From Polaribacter haliotis (GTDB lineage Bacteria; Bacteroidota; Bacteroidia; Flavobacteriales; Flavobacteriaceae), in assembly GCF_014784055.1 (NCBI RefSeq), contig NZ_CP061813.1, positions 2,366,001 to 2,430,000 of the forward strand: DNA of 64,000 nucleotides, read 5' to 3'. The position numbers and the translations under genes were made by a program. Positions 53,626-62,019 of this stretch are shown in pieces; the stretch's first letter is position 1; each line of letters starts with the position of its first letter. Below the pieces are notes generated by a model. That model saw only the letters and a list, made by a program, of their open reading frames with translations, did no database searches and was not told where the DNA came from.

Positions 53626-54114
53626 CTATTGTTGTTTTGCTGAAGGAAAAAAGGTAGGTTGTGTTTTTTTGATGTCTTTTATCATGTAATAATGCACTTT
53701 GTCTCCTTTTTTATAAGTTAAAACAGCTTCGTTTTCTTTTAAATCGAATTTCGTATTTTCTATATTAGGAGGCGTATTTTTTAATTCTTTTGTAGGATCT
53801 GCATCTAAAATAAGATCTCTTTTTTCTTTTGTTGAAGTACTAAAATGACCAATTAAAATGGTTTTATCTCCGTCTTTAGAAACTTCTACTTTCGTTTCTT
53901 TTTGCTGAAAAAATAGTGATTCAAACTCAATTTCTGATGCATTTGAAATATGTATTTCTAATTTTGTTCCACTTACTCCTGGTTGCCCACCTTTCCAGTT
54001 ATTATAAACTGCTTTTTCTATTTTAAAAGAAGGATTTTTAACAAATTTACTGCTTCCACATTGAGAGAAGCCTAGTATAATTGCAAATATGGATACTATT
54101 TTCATGATTTTCAT
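53626..54114 (-). CDS. Small lipoprotein of unknown function
   Basis: This 162-residue protein has a lipoprotein signal (KIVSIFAIILGFSQCGSS; Cys19). The beta-rich body (KAVYNNWKGGQPGVSGTKLEIHI) ends KTQPTFFPSAKQQ. The pattern of an N-terminal W-x-x-G-x-P followed by strands is seen in other small flavobacterial lipoproteins. A sigma54-like site lies 24 bases upstream of the start. Function unknown. Confidence 0.72.
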   Translation of the reverse strand: MKIMKIVSIFAIILGFSQCGSSKFVKNPSFKIEKAVYNNWKGGQPGVSGTKLEIHISNASEIEFESLFFQQKETKVEVSKDGDKTILIGHFSTSTKEKRDLILDADPTKELKNTPPNIENTKFDLKENEAVLTYKKGDKVHYYMIKDIKKTQPTFFPSAKQQ

Positions 54115-54137
54115 TTTACTGTATTTTTTCTAATATG

Positions 54138-54154
54138 TTCAAATGTAATGCCAA
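54138..54154 (-). promoter_or_regulatory. Sigma54-like promoter
   Basis: On the minus strand TTGGCATTACATTTGAA shares 13 of 17 bases with the site at 53556, including TTGGCA and ATTTGAA, with the same GG-to-GA spacing. It precedes a lipoprotein gene. Confidence 0.48.
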
Positions 54155-54309
54155 GGTAAACTTTTATTTGTTTTTATTAAAAAATACTTCTTTTGATTTA
54201 TTTGAAATTCTATTGAGAAATAGTTTAATTGAAAAGAAGTTAGCAATAAAATCTATTTTAAAAAAAGAGAAGCTCTTAGAAGTTTTAAGTTAATTTTTAT
54301 GCCTTTAAG

Positions 54310-54345
54310 CTAAAAAACCCTCCATTTCTGGTGGGTTCTTATTCT
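54310..54345 (-). terminator. Terminator for ssb
   Basis: AACCC-CCA/TGG-GGGTT stem with TTTC loop; on the minus strand it follows the ssb stop and ends with T residues. Confidence 0.78.
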
Positions 54346-54364
54346 TTTTAAAAATTAAGTTTAT

Positions 54365-54700
54365 TTATTTACTTCCCAACATTAAAATTTCGTTACAAAC
54401 AACTTCTGTAACATAACGTTTGTTCCCTTCTTTATCGTCGTAACTTCTTGTGGTTAATTTCCCTTCGACTGCAACTTCACTTCCTTTGTCTAAATATTTC
54501 TCGATAATTTCTGCGGTTTTGTTCCATGCAACCACATTGTGCCATTGCGTATCTGTAATTTTCTCTCCTTGAGAATTTTTATAACTCTCGTTTGTAGCGA
54601 TAGAAAATTTTGCTAATTTCTTTCCACTTTCTAAAGCGATAATTTCTGGTGTGTTTCCTAAATTTCCAATTAACTGTACTTTGTTTCTTAACGTATTCAT
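54365..54700 (-). CDS. ssb: Short single-stranded DNA-binding protein
   Basis: This 111-residue OB-fold protein has NKVQLIGNLGNTPEII, TQWHNVVAWNKTAEIIEKYLDKGSEVAVEGKL and YVTEVVCNEILML, the SSB core. It lacks the acidic C-terminal tail (DDIPF-type) through which housekeeping SSB recruits repair proteins. So it is probably a secondary SSB. Divergent from a zinc-ribbon gene across a region with phased repeats. Confidence 0.92.
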   Translation of the reverse strand: MNTLRNKVQLIGNLGNTPEIIALESGKKLAKFSIATNESYKNSQGEKITDTQWHNVVAWNKTAEIIEKYLDKGSEVAVEGKLTTRSYDDKEGNKRYVTEVVCNEILMLGSK

Positions 54701-54805
54701 AAGATAAGGTTTTACGCACTTTTTTTATTTTTAAGTGCTTGTTTATATTTTGTAATTGTCAATCTGTTTGACGTTGCAAAGTTGCGACACGATTACAGTT
54801 TTATT

Positions 54806-54859
54806 CGGTTGCAAAACAATTACTTTCGGTTGTAATTATTTGTAGTCGTTTGTAAACGG
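54806..54859. promoter_or_regulatory. Phased CGGTTG repeats between ssb and the zinc-ribbon gene
   Basis: CGGTTGCAAAA (54806), CGGTTGTAATT (54827) and CGTTTGTAAACGG (54847) are about 21 and 20 bases apart, on one helical face. Extra GTTGC units lie at 54773 and 54781. TATATTTA (54871-54878), 18 bases after TTTG (54849-54852), is a candidate promoter for the downstream gene. Confidence 0.5.
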
Positions 54860-54882
54860 ATAATTTATCGTATATTTATCGA

Positions 54883-55236
54883 ATGGAAACCAAAGAATGT
54901 TTAGAATGTAAAGAACCTGTAAAAGGTAGAGTAGATAAGAAATTCTGTTCCGATTATTGTAGAAATGCCTATAATAATCGTGTAAATAAAGACAGTAAAA
55001 ACCTCATTAGAAACATTAATAATCGTCTAAGAAAAAATTATAAAATTTTATCCGATTTAAACGTTTCTGGAAAAACAAAGGTTACCAGAACTAAATTATA
55101 TGACAAAGGTTTCGATTTTCAGTTTTTTACTTCTATCTATAAAACCAAAACAGGAAATACCTATTTTTATATTTATGATGAAGGATATTTGGCTTTAGAT
55201 AACGAAATGTTTTTGTTGATTAAAAGAGATGCTTAA
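54883..55236 (+). CDS. Zinc-ribbon protein of unknown function
   Basis: This 117-residue protein opens METKECLECKEPVKGRVDKKFCSDYCRNAYNNRVNKD. The four Cys (6, 9, 22, 26) form a likely zinc ribbon as in DUF2116-type proteins. A basic helix and a C-terminal beta domain follow. If TATATTTA is the promoter, the mRNA would be nearly leaderless. It is next to ssb and might bind nucleic acid, but that is inference. Confidence 0.75.
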   Translation: METKECLECKEPVKGRVDKKFCSDYCRNAYNNRVNKDSKNLIRNINNRLRKNYKILSDLNVSGKTKVTRTKLYDKGFDFQFFTSIYKTKTGNTYFYIYDEGYLALDNEMFLLIKRDA

Positions 55237-55247
55237 ACTTAAGAACT

Positions 55248-55640
55248 ATGAAAATAAATTATCACAAAAAATTTACGAGAACAAACCTAATTATTGGTTT
55301 ATTTTGGACACTCTTTGCTTTTGTATCTGTTTTCTTTTTAAATGAAAATCCGAAATGGCATAACTATACTTGGCTTGCATTTGGAGCAGTTTATTTAGGA
55401 ATGTATTTTTATTATACCAAAAATAGTTACTTAGTTCTAAAAGATGGCTTTTTAAAACAAAATTGGCCATTTGGTAAAAAGATTTTAATTATTGAAATCA
55501 CAAAAATTAAATATTTTGCTGGAGACTATATCATAGAAACCCGCAATAAAAAAATTACGATTAATGGCAATTTGGCCGATAAAAACTCTCTTGATAAATT
55601 AAATGAAGAGTTAAAAAAAAGTAATTTGAAACTTTACTAA
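55248..55640 (+). CDS. Hypothetical membrane protein with a PH-like domain
   Basis: This 130-residue protein has two transmembrane helices (about 13-32 and 38-56) followed by a small beta domain (YLVLKDGFLKQNWPFGKKILIIEITKIKYFAGDYIIET), which resembles bacterial PH-like (bPH) modules. It begins 11 bases after the zinc-ribbon gene and is probably in its operon. Function unknown. Confidence 0.75.
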   Translation: MKINYHKKFTRTNLIIGLFWTLFAFVSVFFLNENPKWHNYTWLAFGAVYLGMYFYYTKNSYLVLKDGFLKQNWPFGKKILIIEITKIKYFAGDYIIETRNKKITINGNLADKNSLDKLNEELKKSNLKLY

Positions 55641-55641
55641 A

Positions 55642-56109
55642 CTACAACCAAGTATTTCCATCTACTTTAATCGCTGCTTTTAAAACATCTTTCTGACTTA
55701 ATTGCCCAATTAATTTTCCGTTTTCGACAACAGGAAATCTACGTCTGTGAGAACTAATAAACTTAAATGCTGCATCAAAAACATTCATATCTTTATCAAT
55801 CGTATCTACGTCTGTAACCATATATTTTCCAACAGTATTGTTGATGTCAGTTGGCATATTATAATACTTACTTTCAGAAATATGTTTAATACAATCTGTT
55901 TCAGAAATAATACCAATTAATTCGTTTTTATCGTTTACAACAGGTCCACCAGAAATTTTATGGGTAATTAATTGTTCGATTACATGATCCAAAGAATCTT
56001 CCGCTTTAAAAGTTATTAAATTGGTAGTCATATAATCTGAGACTAAAATTTGCGATGCCTCTTTTGCTTGGCTTGTATCTCTTTTTCCTTGAAAACTCTT
56101 AATTCCCAT
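55642..56109 (-). CDS. CBS domain protein
   Basis: This 155-residue protein has two CBS motifs: about 24-85 (VSDYMTTNLITFKAEDSLDHVIEQLITHKISGGPVV) and 94-150 (VGKYMVTDVDTIDKDMNVFDAAFKFISSHRRRFPVVENGKLIGQLS). CBS pairs bind adenine nucleotides and regulate partners. There is no fused enzyme domain. It converges closely (one base) on the gene at 55248. Confidence 0.93.
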   Translation of the reverse strand: MGIKSFQGKRDTSQAKEASQILVSDYMTTNLITFKAEDSLDHVIEQLITHKISGGPVVNDKNELIGIISETDCIKHISESKYYNMPTDINNTVGKYMVTDVDTIDKDMNVFDAAFKFISSHRRRFPVVENGKLIGQLSQKDVLKAAIKVDGNTWL

Positions 56110-56215
56110 AATAGTATGTTTTTTGGTTGAACGAAAGTTAGCAAATTTTCTGTTTCATTTTACTTTTTATTGAAGTTTTTTTTATTTCTTACTTTTATAG
56201 AAACTAAACTACCTA

Positions 56216-58513
56216 ATGAAAAGATTTTCTACCATTGTTTCTGTTCTTATTATTTTGGGGGTTATTTATTGGAGTTTTTCTGATGCAAAACCTTCTCTAG
56301 AAAGCCATACAACAAATGTTGAAACGGATTTTTCTATCGATAATGCCCTTCAACATTTAAAAAATATTAGTAAAAAAGCACATTTTGTTGGAACTGAAGA
56401 ACATAAAGAAGTTCAAAATTATATTAAAAATGAACTTACCAAATTAGGTTTAGAAACAGAAATTCAAACACAAACTGCCATAAATACAAAATGGTTTGCG
56501 GCTACAACTACCGAGAATATTATTGCACGTATTAAAGGTTCTGGAAATGGAAAAGCGTTAATGCTTTTAACTCATTACGATTCTAACCCACATTCTTCTT
56601 TGGGTGCAAGTGATGCAGGTTCTGGAGTGGTAACTATTTTAGAAGGAATAAGAGCTTTTTTAGCGAAAAACCAAACTCCAAAAAACGATATTATTATTTT
56701 AATTTCGGATGCTGAAGAATTGGGTTTATTAGGAGCACAAGCTTTTGTAGACGAACATCAATGGACAAAAGATGTTGGTTTGGTTTTAAATTTTGAAGCC
56801 AGAGGAAGTGGAGGTCCTTCTTATATGTTAATGGAAACGAATGGAAAAAACAGTAAATTACTATCGGAATTCATATCTGCAAAACCAAATTATCCTGCAA
56901 CCAATTCGTTAATGTATTCCATTTATAAAGAATTACCAAACGATACAGATTTAACTGTTTTTAGAGAAGGAGCAAATATAAATGGATTCAATTTTGCGTT
57001 TATTGGCGATCATTTCGATTATCATACAGCACAAGATTCTTACGAACGTTTAGACAGAGAAACGCTCTTACACCAAGCAGATTATTTTACAACCACTTTA
57101 AATTATTTTTCAAATTCTAATTTAACAAACTTAAATTCTGATGAAGATTTCGTCTACGTAAATTTTCCGTTTATAAAATTATTGAACTATCCTTTTTCGT
57201 GGGTTTTTCCAATGTTAATAATTGCTTTACTGTTATTTATAATCTTATTATTTTTCGGGTTTTCGTTGAATAAAATATCAGTAAAAGGCGTTCTTAAAGG
57301 TTTTGTTCCCTTTTTAGTTTCATTAATTTTGTGTGGTGGAATTTCTTTTGGGCTGTGGAAATTATTATTGTTAATTCATCCACATTATGCTGATATTTTA
57401 CACGGATTCACTTATAATGGTTACACATATATTCTTGCCTTTGTATTCTTAAATTTATGGTTGCTTTTCACGATTTATAAAAAAACTTCAAAAGAAGAAA
57501 AAACAACTAACTTATTAATTGCACCAATTTTTATTTGGTTCATCATCAATTTTATAATCAATAGTTATTTAAAAGGAGCTGGTTTTTTTATAATTCCTGT
57601 TTTTTCTGGATTGTTAATTTTATCAATCTCCATTTTCTTAGATTTAGAAGACAAATCGAAACGTATTTTATTTACTATTTTATCCATACCAACCATTTAT
57701 ATTTTTGCGCCTTTAGTAAAAATGTTTCCTGTTGGCTTGGGTTTAAAAATACTATTTGTAAGTGCTGTTTTTATAGTGTTGGTTTTTGGTTTGATGGTTC
57801 TTACATTTCATCAAAAAAAATCGTTTTGGACACAAAAATGGTCTGGAATTTTAGCCATTTTATTTTTCGGAATTGCAACTTACAATAGTGGTTTTTCTAT
57901 TGATAATAAGAAACCTAATAGTTTGGTTTACATCCAAAATTCAGATGCTAAAACTGCTTATTTTGGAACCTATAACAACACTTTAGATAGTTATACTGAA
58001 CAAATTTTTAAAGACGATTTCGTTAAAGGCGGAATAGAAAACGCAGAAACCAAAAGTAAATATAACACTCGTTTTAAATTTCATAAAAAAACAACTTTTA
58101 AAAATATTTCAAGTGCAGAAATAAGTATAGAAATAGACACTATTATTGGCGCAAAACGATTTTTAGAGTTGGCAGTTATTCCTAATAGAAAAATTAATAA
58201 AATAGAATTTCTTACCAAAAATGCGCTTAAAATTCAGCAGTTTAAAGTGAATGATGTTTTGGTAAATAATGGGAAATCTTATGAAGTTAAAAACGGTACT
58301 TTTCTAATTTATCATTTAGGAAATGAAGACGAAGAAGTTGTACTTTCTTTTGCTATAAAAGCAACTGAAAAATTAGATTTAGTTATCAATGAGATTTCTA
58401 ACGATTTACTCAGCAATGAAAACTTCAATATAAAACCACGAACAGAAGAAATGATGCCAATGCCTTTTGTGACCAATGATGCGATTATTATTACCAAAAA
58501 ATTGAAACTGTAA
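56216..58513 (+). CDS. M28 family metallopeptidase with a polytopic membrane domain
   Basis: This 765-residue protein begins with an N-terminal membrane anchor. The M28 zinc peptidase domain (about 40-300) follows: LLTHYDSNPHSSLGASDAGSG (His, Asp), SDAEELGLLGA (Glu-Glu), LNFEARGSGGPS and FDYHTAQDSYERLD (His). About eight membrane helices (about 320-560) and an extracytoplasmic beta domain complete it. This is the Fxna/ERMP1-like layout seen in Bacteroidetes. Probably cleaves peptides outside the cell membrane. Confidence 0.93.
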   Translation: MKRFSTIVSVLIILGVIYWSFSDAKPSLESHTTNVETDFSIDNALQHLKNISKKAHFVGTEEHKEVQNYIKNELTKLGLETEIQTQTAINTKWFAATTTENIIARIKGSGNGKALMLLTHYDSNPHSSLGASDAGSGVVTILEGIRAFLAKNQTPKNDIIILISDAEELGLLGAQAFVDEHQWTKDVGLVLNFEARGSGGPSYMLMETNGKNSKLLSEFISAKPNYPATNSLMYSIYKELPNDTDLTVFREGANINGFNFAFIGDHFDYHTAQDSYERLDRETLLHQADYFTTTLNYFSNSNLTNLNSDEDFVYVNFPFIKLLNYPFSWVFPMLIIALLLFIILLFFGFSLNKISVKGVLKGFVPFLVSLILCGGISFGLWKLLLLIHPHYADILHGFTYNGYTYILAFVFLNLWLLFTIYKKTSKEEKTTNLLIAPIFIWFIINFIINSYLKGAGFFIIPVFSGLLILSISIFLDLEDKSKRILFTILSIPTIYIFAPLVKMFPVGLGLKILFVSAVFIVLVFGLMVLTFHQKKSFWTQKWSGILAILFFGIATYNSGFSIDNKKPNSLVYIQNSDAKTAYFGTYNNTLDSYTEQIFKDDFVKGGIENAETKSKYNTRFKFHKKTTFKNISSAEISIEIDTIIGAKRFLELAVIPNRKINKIEFLTKNALKIQQFKVNDVLVNNGKSYEVKNGTFLIYHLGNEDEEVVLSFAIKATEKLDLVINEISNDLLSNENFNIKPRTEEMMPMPFVTNDAIIITKKLKL

Positions 58514-58592
58514 GTGTTTCTTTGTGTAAAATGTTTGGTTGAACATTTCCTAAAAAAAGTATCTCAATTTCTAAAATTGATTTTCTAAAAGC

Positions 58593-58600
58593 TATTTTTG
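58593..58600 (+). promoter_or_regulatory. Candidate -7 box close to an ATG
   Basis: TATTTTTG fits TAnnTTTG and ends four bases before the ATG at 58605. Transcription would start at or near that codon, giving a leaderless or nearly leaderless mRNA. The -33 element is weak. Confidence 0.3.
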
Positions 58601-58604
58601 CAAT

Positions 58605-59543
58605 ATGCTAAAAGTCCAAAATATTTCTTTCAGTTATTCCAAGAAAAAACCTGTTTTAAGTGACTTCAATTTCACTTTAAATGAAGGAGAACATTTATGT
58701 ATTATGGGCGAAAGTGGTTGTGGAAAATCGACACTTTTAAAAGCAATTTATGGTTTATTAGATGTGCAAAAAGGGACTATTTTTTGGAAAGAAAATCAGG
58801 TTTTAGGTCCAAAAGAACATTTGGTTCCAGGAATGGATTTCTTTAAGTATGTAGCGCAAGATTTCGATTTAATGCCTTTTATTTCTGTATCTGAAAACAT
58901 TAAAAAACACCTGTCTCGTTTTTATCCTGAAGAAAGCGAAAAACGAACACAAGAATTATTGGAAGTCATAGAAATGAAAGCTTTTGAAAACACGAAAGTC
59001 AAAAATTTAAGTGGCGGACAAAAACAACGTGTGGCAATTGCAAGAGCGCTCGCAAAAGAGCCTGAATTATTATTGTTAGATGAACCTTTTGGACAAATAG
59101 ATAACTTCAAAAAAAACTCTTTAAGGAGGCGTTTATTCGCTTATTTAAAAGAGAATAATATTGCCTGTATTGTTGCAACTCACGATAAAAATGATGCACT
59201 TTCATTTGCGGATAAACTAATTGTAATTCAGCATCAAAAAATAATTGCCAACGATTCTCCAAAAGATATTTACAACTACCCAAAAGAGAAATATGTTGCA
59301 TCTTTATTTGACGATGTAAATGAAATATTAATTGATGGAAAAACTGTTTTGTTATATCCTCATCAAATAAAGATAGTAGAAAACTCTAATGAAAAAGCAA
59401 CTATAAAAAACTCGTATTTTAAAGGTCCTTTTTGGTTATTGGAAGCTGAATTTAAGAATCAGAAAGTATTTTTTAATCATCAAACCAATCTCGAAGGAAA
59501 CACTCAAATAAACCTTTTATTTGATGTTAATTTATCAAAATAA
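58605..59543 (+). CDS. ABC transporter ATP-binding protein
   Basis: This 312-residue ATPase has Walker A GESGCGKST (about 34-42), signature LSGGQKQR (about 132-139), Walker B LLLLDEP (about 151-157) and the H-loop ATHD. It is followed by a C-terminal extension (about 220-312) like a regulatory TOBE-type domain of Fbp/Pot importers. No permease gene is adjacent. A stand-alone ATPase working with a distant permease is likely. Confidence 0.92.
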   Translation: MLKVQNISFSYSKKKPVLSDFNFTLNEGEHLCIMGESGCGKSTLLKAIYGLLDVQKGTIFWKENQVLGPKEHLVPGMDFFKYVAQDFDLMPFISVSENIKKHLSRFYPEESEKRTQELLEVIEMKAFENTKVKNLSGGQKQRVAIARALAKEPELLLLDEPFGQIDNFKKNSLRRRLFAYLKENNIACIVATHDKNDALSFADKLIVIQHQKIIANDSPKDIYNYPKEKYVASLFDDVNEILIDGKTVLLYPHQIKIVENSNEKATIKNSYFKGPFWLLEAEFKNQKVFFNHQTNLEGNTQINLLFDVNLSK

Positions 59544-59576
59544 AAAACTTCCTAAAAGAAAGCTTATTTTTAAAGT

Positions 59577-60776
59577 ATGAAAAAAAAAGTATCGATTATT
59601 GGAGGTGGATCTTCAGCACTTTTTGTTGCTTCTTTTTTAGACACTAAAAAGTTCGATGTTACTATTTACGAGAAAAATAAAACCTTAGGAAGAAAGTTTT
59701 TAGTAGCAGGAAAAGGTGGATTTAACTTAACACATTCAGAAAATATTACTGATTTTATTGAACGTTACACACCTTCTGAATTTCTAAAAAAAGCCTTATT
59801 AAATTTCGATAATAATCATTTTAAAGATTGGCTTGAAGAAATAGGAATTGAAACTTATATAGGCAGTAGTAAACGAATTTATCCAGAAAAAGGCATCAAA
59901 CCCATTGAAGTTTTAAATGCGATTATTTCTACTTTAGAAAAGAAAAATGTTGCCATAAAATACAACCACACTTGGTTGGGTTTTAATGCTGAAAATGAAT
60001 TGCTGTTTAATAAAAATCAAATTGTAAATTCAGATTATACCATTTTTGCTTTGGGTGGAGGAAGCTGGAAAGTAACAGGATCTGATGGAACTTGGTTAGA
60101 TGTTTTCAGAAATAAAGGTGTTTCAACAACACCTTTTCAAGTTTCTAATTGTGCTTTTGGTATTAATTGGAATTCGGAATTCATCAAAAATTTTGAAGGA
60201 AATCCTTTAAAAAATATTGCTATTACTTGTGATAATAAAAAACAGAAAGGCGAAGCTGTAATTACAAAATTCGGACTCGAAGGAAACGCAATTTATGGAT
60301 TAAGTCCGCAAATTAGAGAGGCATTAGAATCCAATAAAAAAGCGCAAATTTATATCGATTTAAAACCAACTTTTACTTTAGATATTCTTACACAAAAAGT
60401 AAAACAATCTACTTATAAAAACACGACTCAAGTTCTAAAAAAGGAGCTAAAACTAAGTGAAGTCCAAATTGGATTATTAAAAAATTATCTCACAAAAGAG
60501 GCCTTTTTAAATGAAGATTTATTGATAAAAAACATCAAAAACTTTCCTTTAGAAATTACAGAAACCGCTAATTTAGATGAAGCAATTTCTACAGTTGGTG
60601 GAATTTCTTTAAATGCAGTTGATCATAATTTCGAGCTTAAAAATTTACAAAACCACTTTTGTATTGGAGAAATGTTAGATTGGGATGCTCCAACTGGTGG
60701 TTATTTATTGCAGGCTTGTGCAAGTATGGGTGTTTTGCTTGCAAAAAATCTAAATGAAAAAATTACTGAATTTTAA
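59577..60776 (+). CDS. HI0933/BaiN family flavoprotein
   Basis: This 399-residue protein has an N-terminal dinucleotide-binding motif IGGGSSALFVASFL, then KFLVAGKGGFNLTHSE and GSKRIYPEKG. A conserved C-terminal VGGISLNAVDHNFELKNLQNHFCIGEMLDWDAPTGGYLLQACASMG block follows. These are the signatures of the HI0933-like FAD oxidoreductases. Substrate unknown. Its end overlaps the next minus-strand gene by 14 bases. Confidence 0.93.
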   Translation: MKKKVSIIGGGSSALFVASFLDTKKFDVTIYEKNKTLGRKFLVAGKGGFNLTHSENITDFIERYTPSEFLKKALLNFDNNHFKDWLEEIGIETYIGSSKRIYPEKGIKPIEVLNAIISTLEKKNVAIKYNHTWLGFNAENELLFNKNQIVNSDYTIFALGGGSWKVTGSDGTWLDVFRNKGVSTTPFQVSNCAFGINWNSEFIKNFEGNPLKNIAITCDNKKQKGEAVITKFGLEGNAIYGLSPQIREALESNKKAQIYIDLKPTFTLDILTQKVKQSTYKNTTQVLKKELKLSEVQIGLLKNYLTKEAFLNEDLLIKNIKNFPLEITETANLDEAISTVGGISLNAVDHNFELKNLQNHFCIGEMLDWDAPTGGYLLQACASMGVLLAKNLNEKITEF

Positions 60777-61212
60777 GAATTTTTATTGAATTTCCATTAA
60801 AATTAAAACTTTCATTTTCTTGTTTTCCTAACAACAGTTTTCCAATCGGAGAAGAAACAGAAATCGCAAAAAAATCTTTATCGAAAGCTGTTAGCTTGCC
60901 TGTGGAAATTGATAGAAAATAATTGGCTTTTTCTGTAAAAATAATACTTCCTAAATGTACATTTTTAGATTGTTTGGAAACATCAATTCTATTTAAAATT
61001 TCTTTCATTTGAGAAATTCCTGCCAATTGCTGGCCCGCTTTTTCCATTTCTAACTGTAACATTGCTCTACCTGTTTCGTGTTTGTCGCCAGCAGAACTTT
61101 TCGTTTCCGATTGCAATGCTTTCTGGTTAGAAGAAATTACCTCTTCTACATTCTGTAAACGTTTGTTCACAAACGCTTCACATTGCTTAAAAAGTTCTTC
61201 TTTTAAATTCAT
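60763..61212 (-). CDS. GreA/GreB C-terminal domain-like protein
   Basis: This 149-residue protein has an N-terminal coiled coil (LKEELFKQCEAFVNKRLQNVEEVI...) and a C-terminal FKBP-like domain of the GreA/B type (GSIIFTEKANYFLSISTGK, SPIGKLLLGKQENESFNFNG). It lacks the acidic tip of true transcript-cleavage factors in an obvious form. Relatives are sometimes labelled 3-oxoacyl-ACP synthase because of neighbouring genes; the sequence does not support that. The ATG at 61212 is one base after the transferase stop. Confidence 0.8.
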   Translation of the reverse strand: MNLKEELFKQCEAFVNKRLQNVEEVISSNQKALQSETKSSAGDKHETGRAMLQLEMEKAGQQLAGISQMKEILNRIDVSKQSKNVHLGSIIFTEKANYFLSISTGKLTAFDKDFFAISVSSPIGKLLLGKQENESFNFNGNSIKILKIQ

Positions 61213-61213
61213 T

Positions 61214-61774
61214 CTATAAAGTAAATGCAAAAGCTCCGTAATTTCCATGATGAGAAATTGAGCATGATTTTGTTAGTTTTTGTTCTTTATGATAATATAT
61301 TGGAGCACCAATTGTAGTTTTTCTTTTTTCTATTTCTTCTGATGGAATTCCGGTTTTTTCAGCAAGTTTTAGCTTAATGTCATTATCAACATTTTTTGAT
61401 GAACCAATACTTGAAAATATTTCTATTTTTTCTTGATGACTCTTTGCAATTGTATGAATATAAGATGTATTAATAACTGTTGTTGTATAAAATTTTAAAT
61501 CTTCAAAAATTACAAATCCTTCATTTTTGGAAGTTATAGAACATTCAAATTTTTTAGGCGCAAAAAAACGTTTTTCAACTTGTTGAGTAAAGCATTTATA
61601 AGCAGATTCTTTCATGGACCAAAATTGCCAAACTTGTAAAAAAGAATCACTGGCATTTAAAATAATCTCTTGTTCTTTTTTTGTGAATTGCTTTTCTAAA
61701 AACCCTTTTCGTTGCCAATTACTTTCGGTTTTAGCGAATTTTAAATCCACAATATCGTTACCAATATTAGGCAT
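61214..61774 (-). CDS. 4'-phosphopantetheinyl transferase
   Basis: This 186-residue protein has the family motifs GNDIVDL (near 5-11) and FWSMKESAYKCF (near 51-62). It transfers phosphopantetheine from CoA to the Ser of an acyl carrier protein. It overlaps the ACP gene by eight bases, so it is most likely dedicated to it. Compact length fits AcpS/Sfp-like small forms. Confidence 0.88.
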   Translation of the reverse strand: MPNIGNDIVDLKFAKTESNWQRKGFLEKQFTKKEQEIILNASDSFLQVWQFWSMKESAYKCFTQQVEKRFFAPKKFECSITSKNEGFVIFEDLKFYTTTVINTSYIHTIAKSHQEKIEIFSSIGSSKNVDNDIKLKLAEKTGIPSEEIEKRKTTIGAPIYYHKEQKLTKSCSISHHGNYGAFAFTL

Positions 61775-62018
61775 TCATTTTTTCTTGAATAATTGCTACA
61801 GTTGCTTTTACAGACAACATTTTCTCCATAGAATCGTTGTCTATTTCTATCTTAAATTCGTCTTCTACATCTAAAATAATATCTACCAAATTTGCAGAAT
61901 TTATTTCTAAATCTTTGATGAAATCTGTTTCTTCAGACATGTTTTTAAAACCTTCTTCATTCTGAACATAAGGTTTTACAATTGTAGTTAGTTTACTTAT
62001 TATTTCTTCTTTAGTCAT
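61767..62018 (-). CDS. Acyl carrier protein
   Basis: This 83-residue ACP has Ser41 as the probable phosphopantetheine site in DLEINSANLVDIILDVEDEF, where the usual DSL is NSA. An upstream in-frame start (62054) would overlap the ketosynthase gene; the ATG at 62018, one base after that stop, gives normal ACP length. It works with the ketosynthase and dehydratase of this cluster. Confidence 0.92.
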   Translation of the reverse strand: MTKEEIISKLTTIVKPYVQNEEGFKNMSEETDFIKDLEINSANLVDIILDVEDEFKIEIDNDSMEKMLSVKATVAIIQEKMNA

Positions 62019-62019
62019 T

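Noticed and set aside
54135-54293. 52-residue plus-strand frame in the gap before ssb
   Set aside because: It has an ATG and reads like a plausible Lys/Leu-rich peptide, but it overlaps the sigma54-like site and terminator region, has no recognisable relative and no promoter; chance open frames of this size are expected in AT-rich DNA.
58568-58590. Two TTTCTAAAA units upstream of the ABC ATPase gene
   Set aside because: They resemble the LytTR-type repeats, but they are 14 bases apart rather than 21, so they are not on the same DNA face as required; probably chance.
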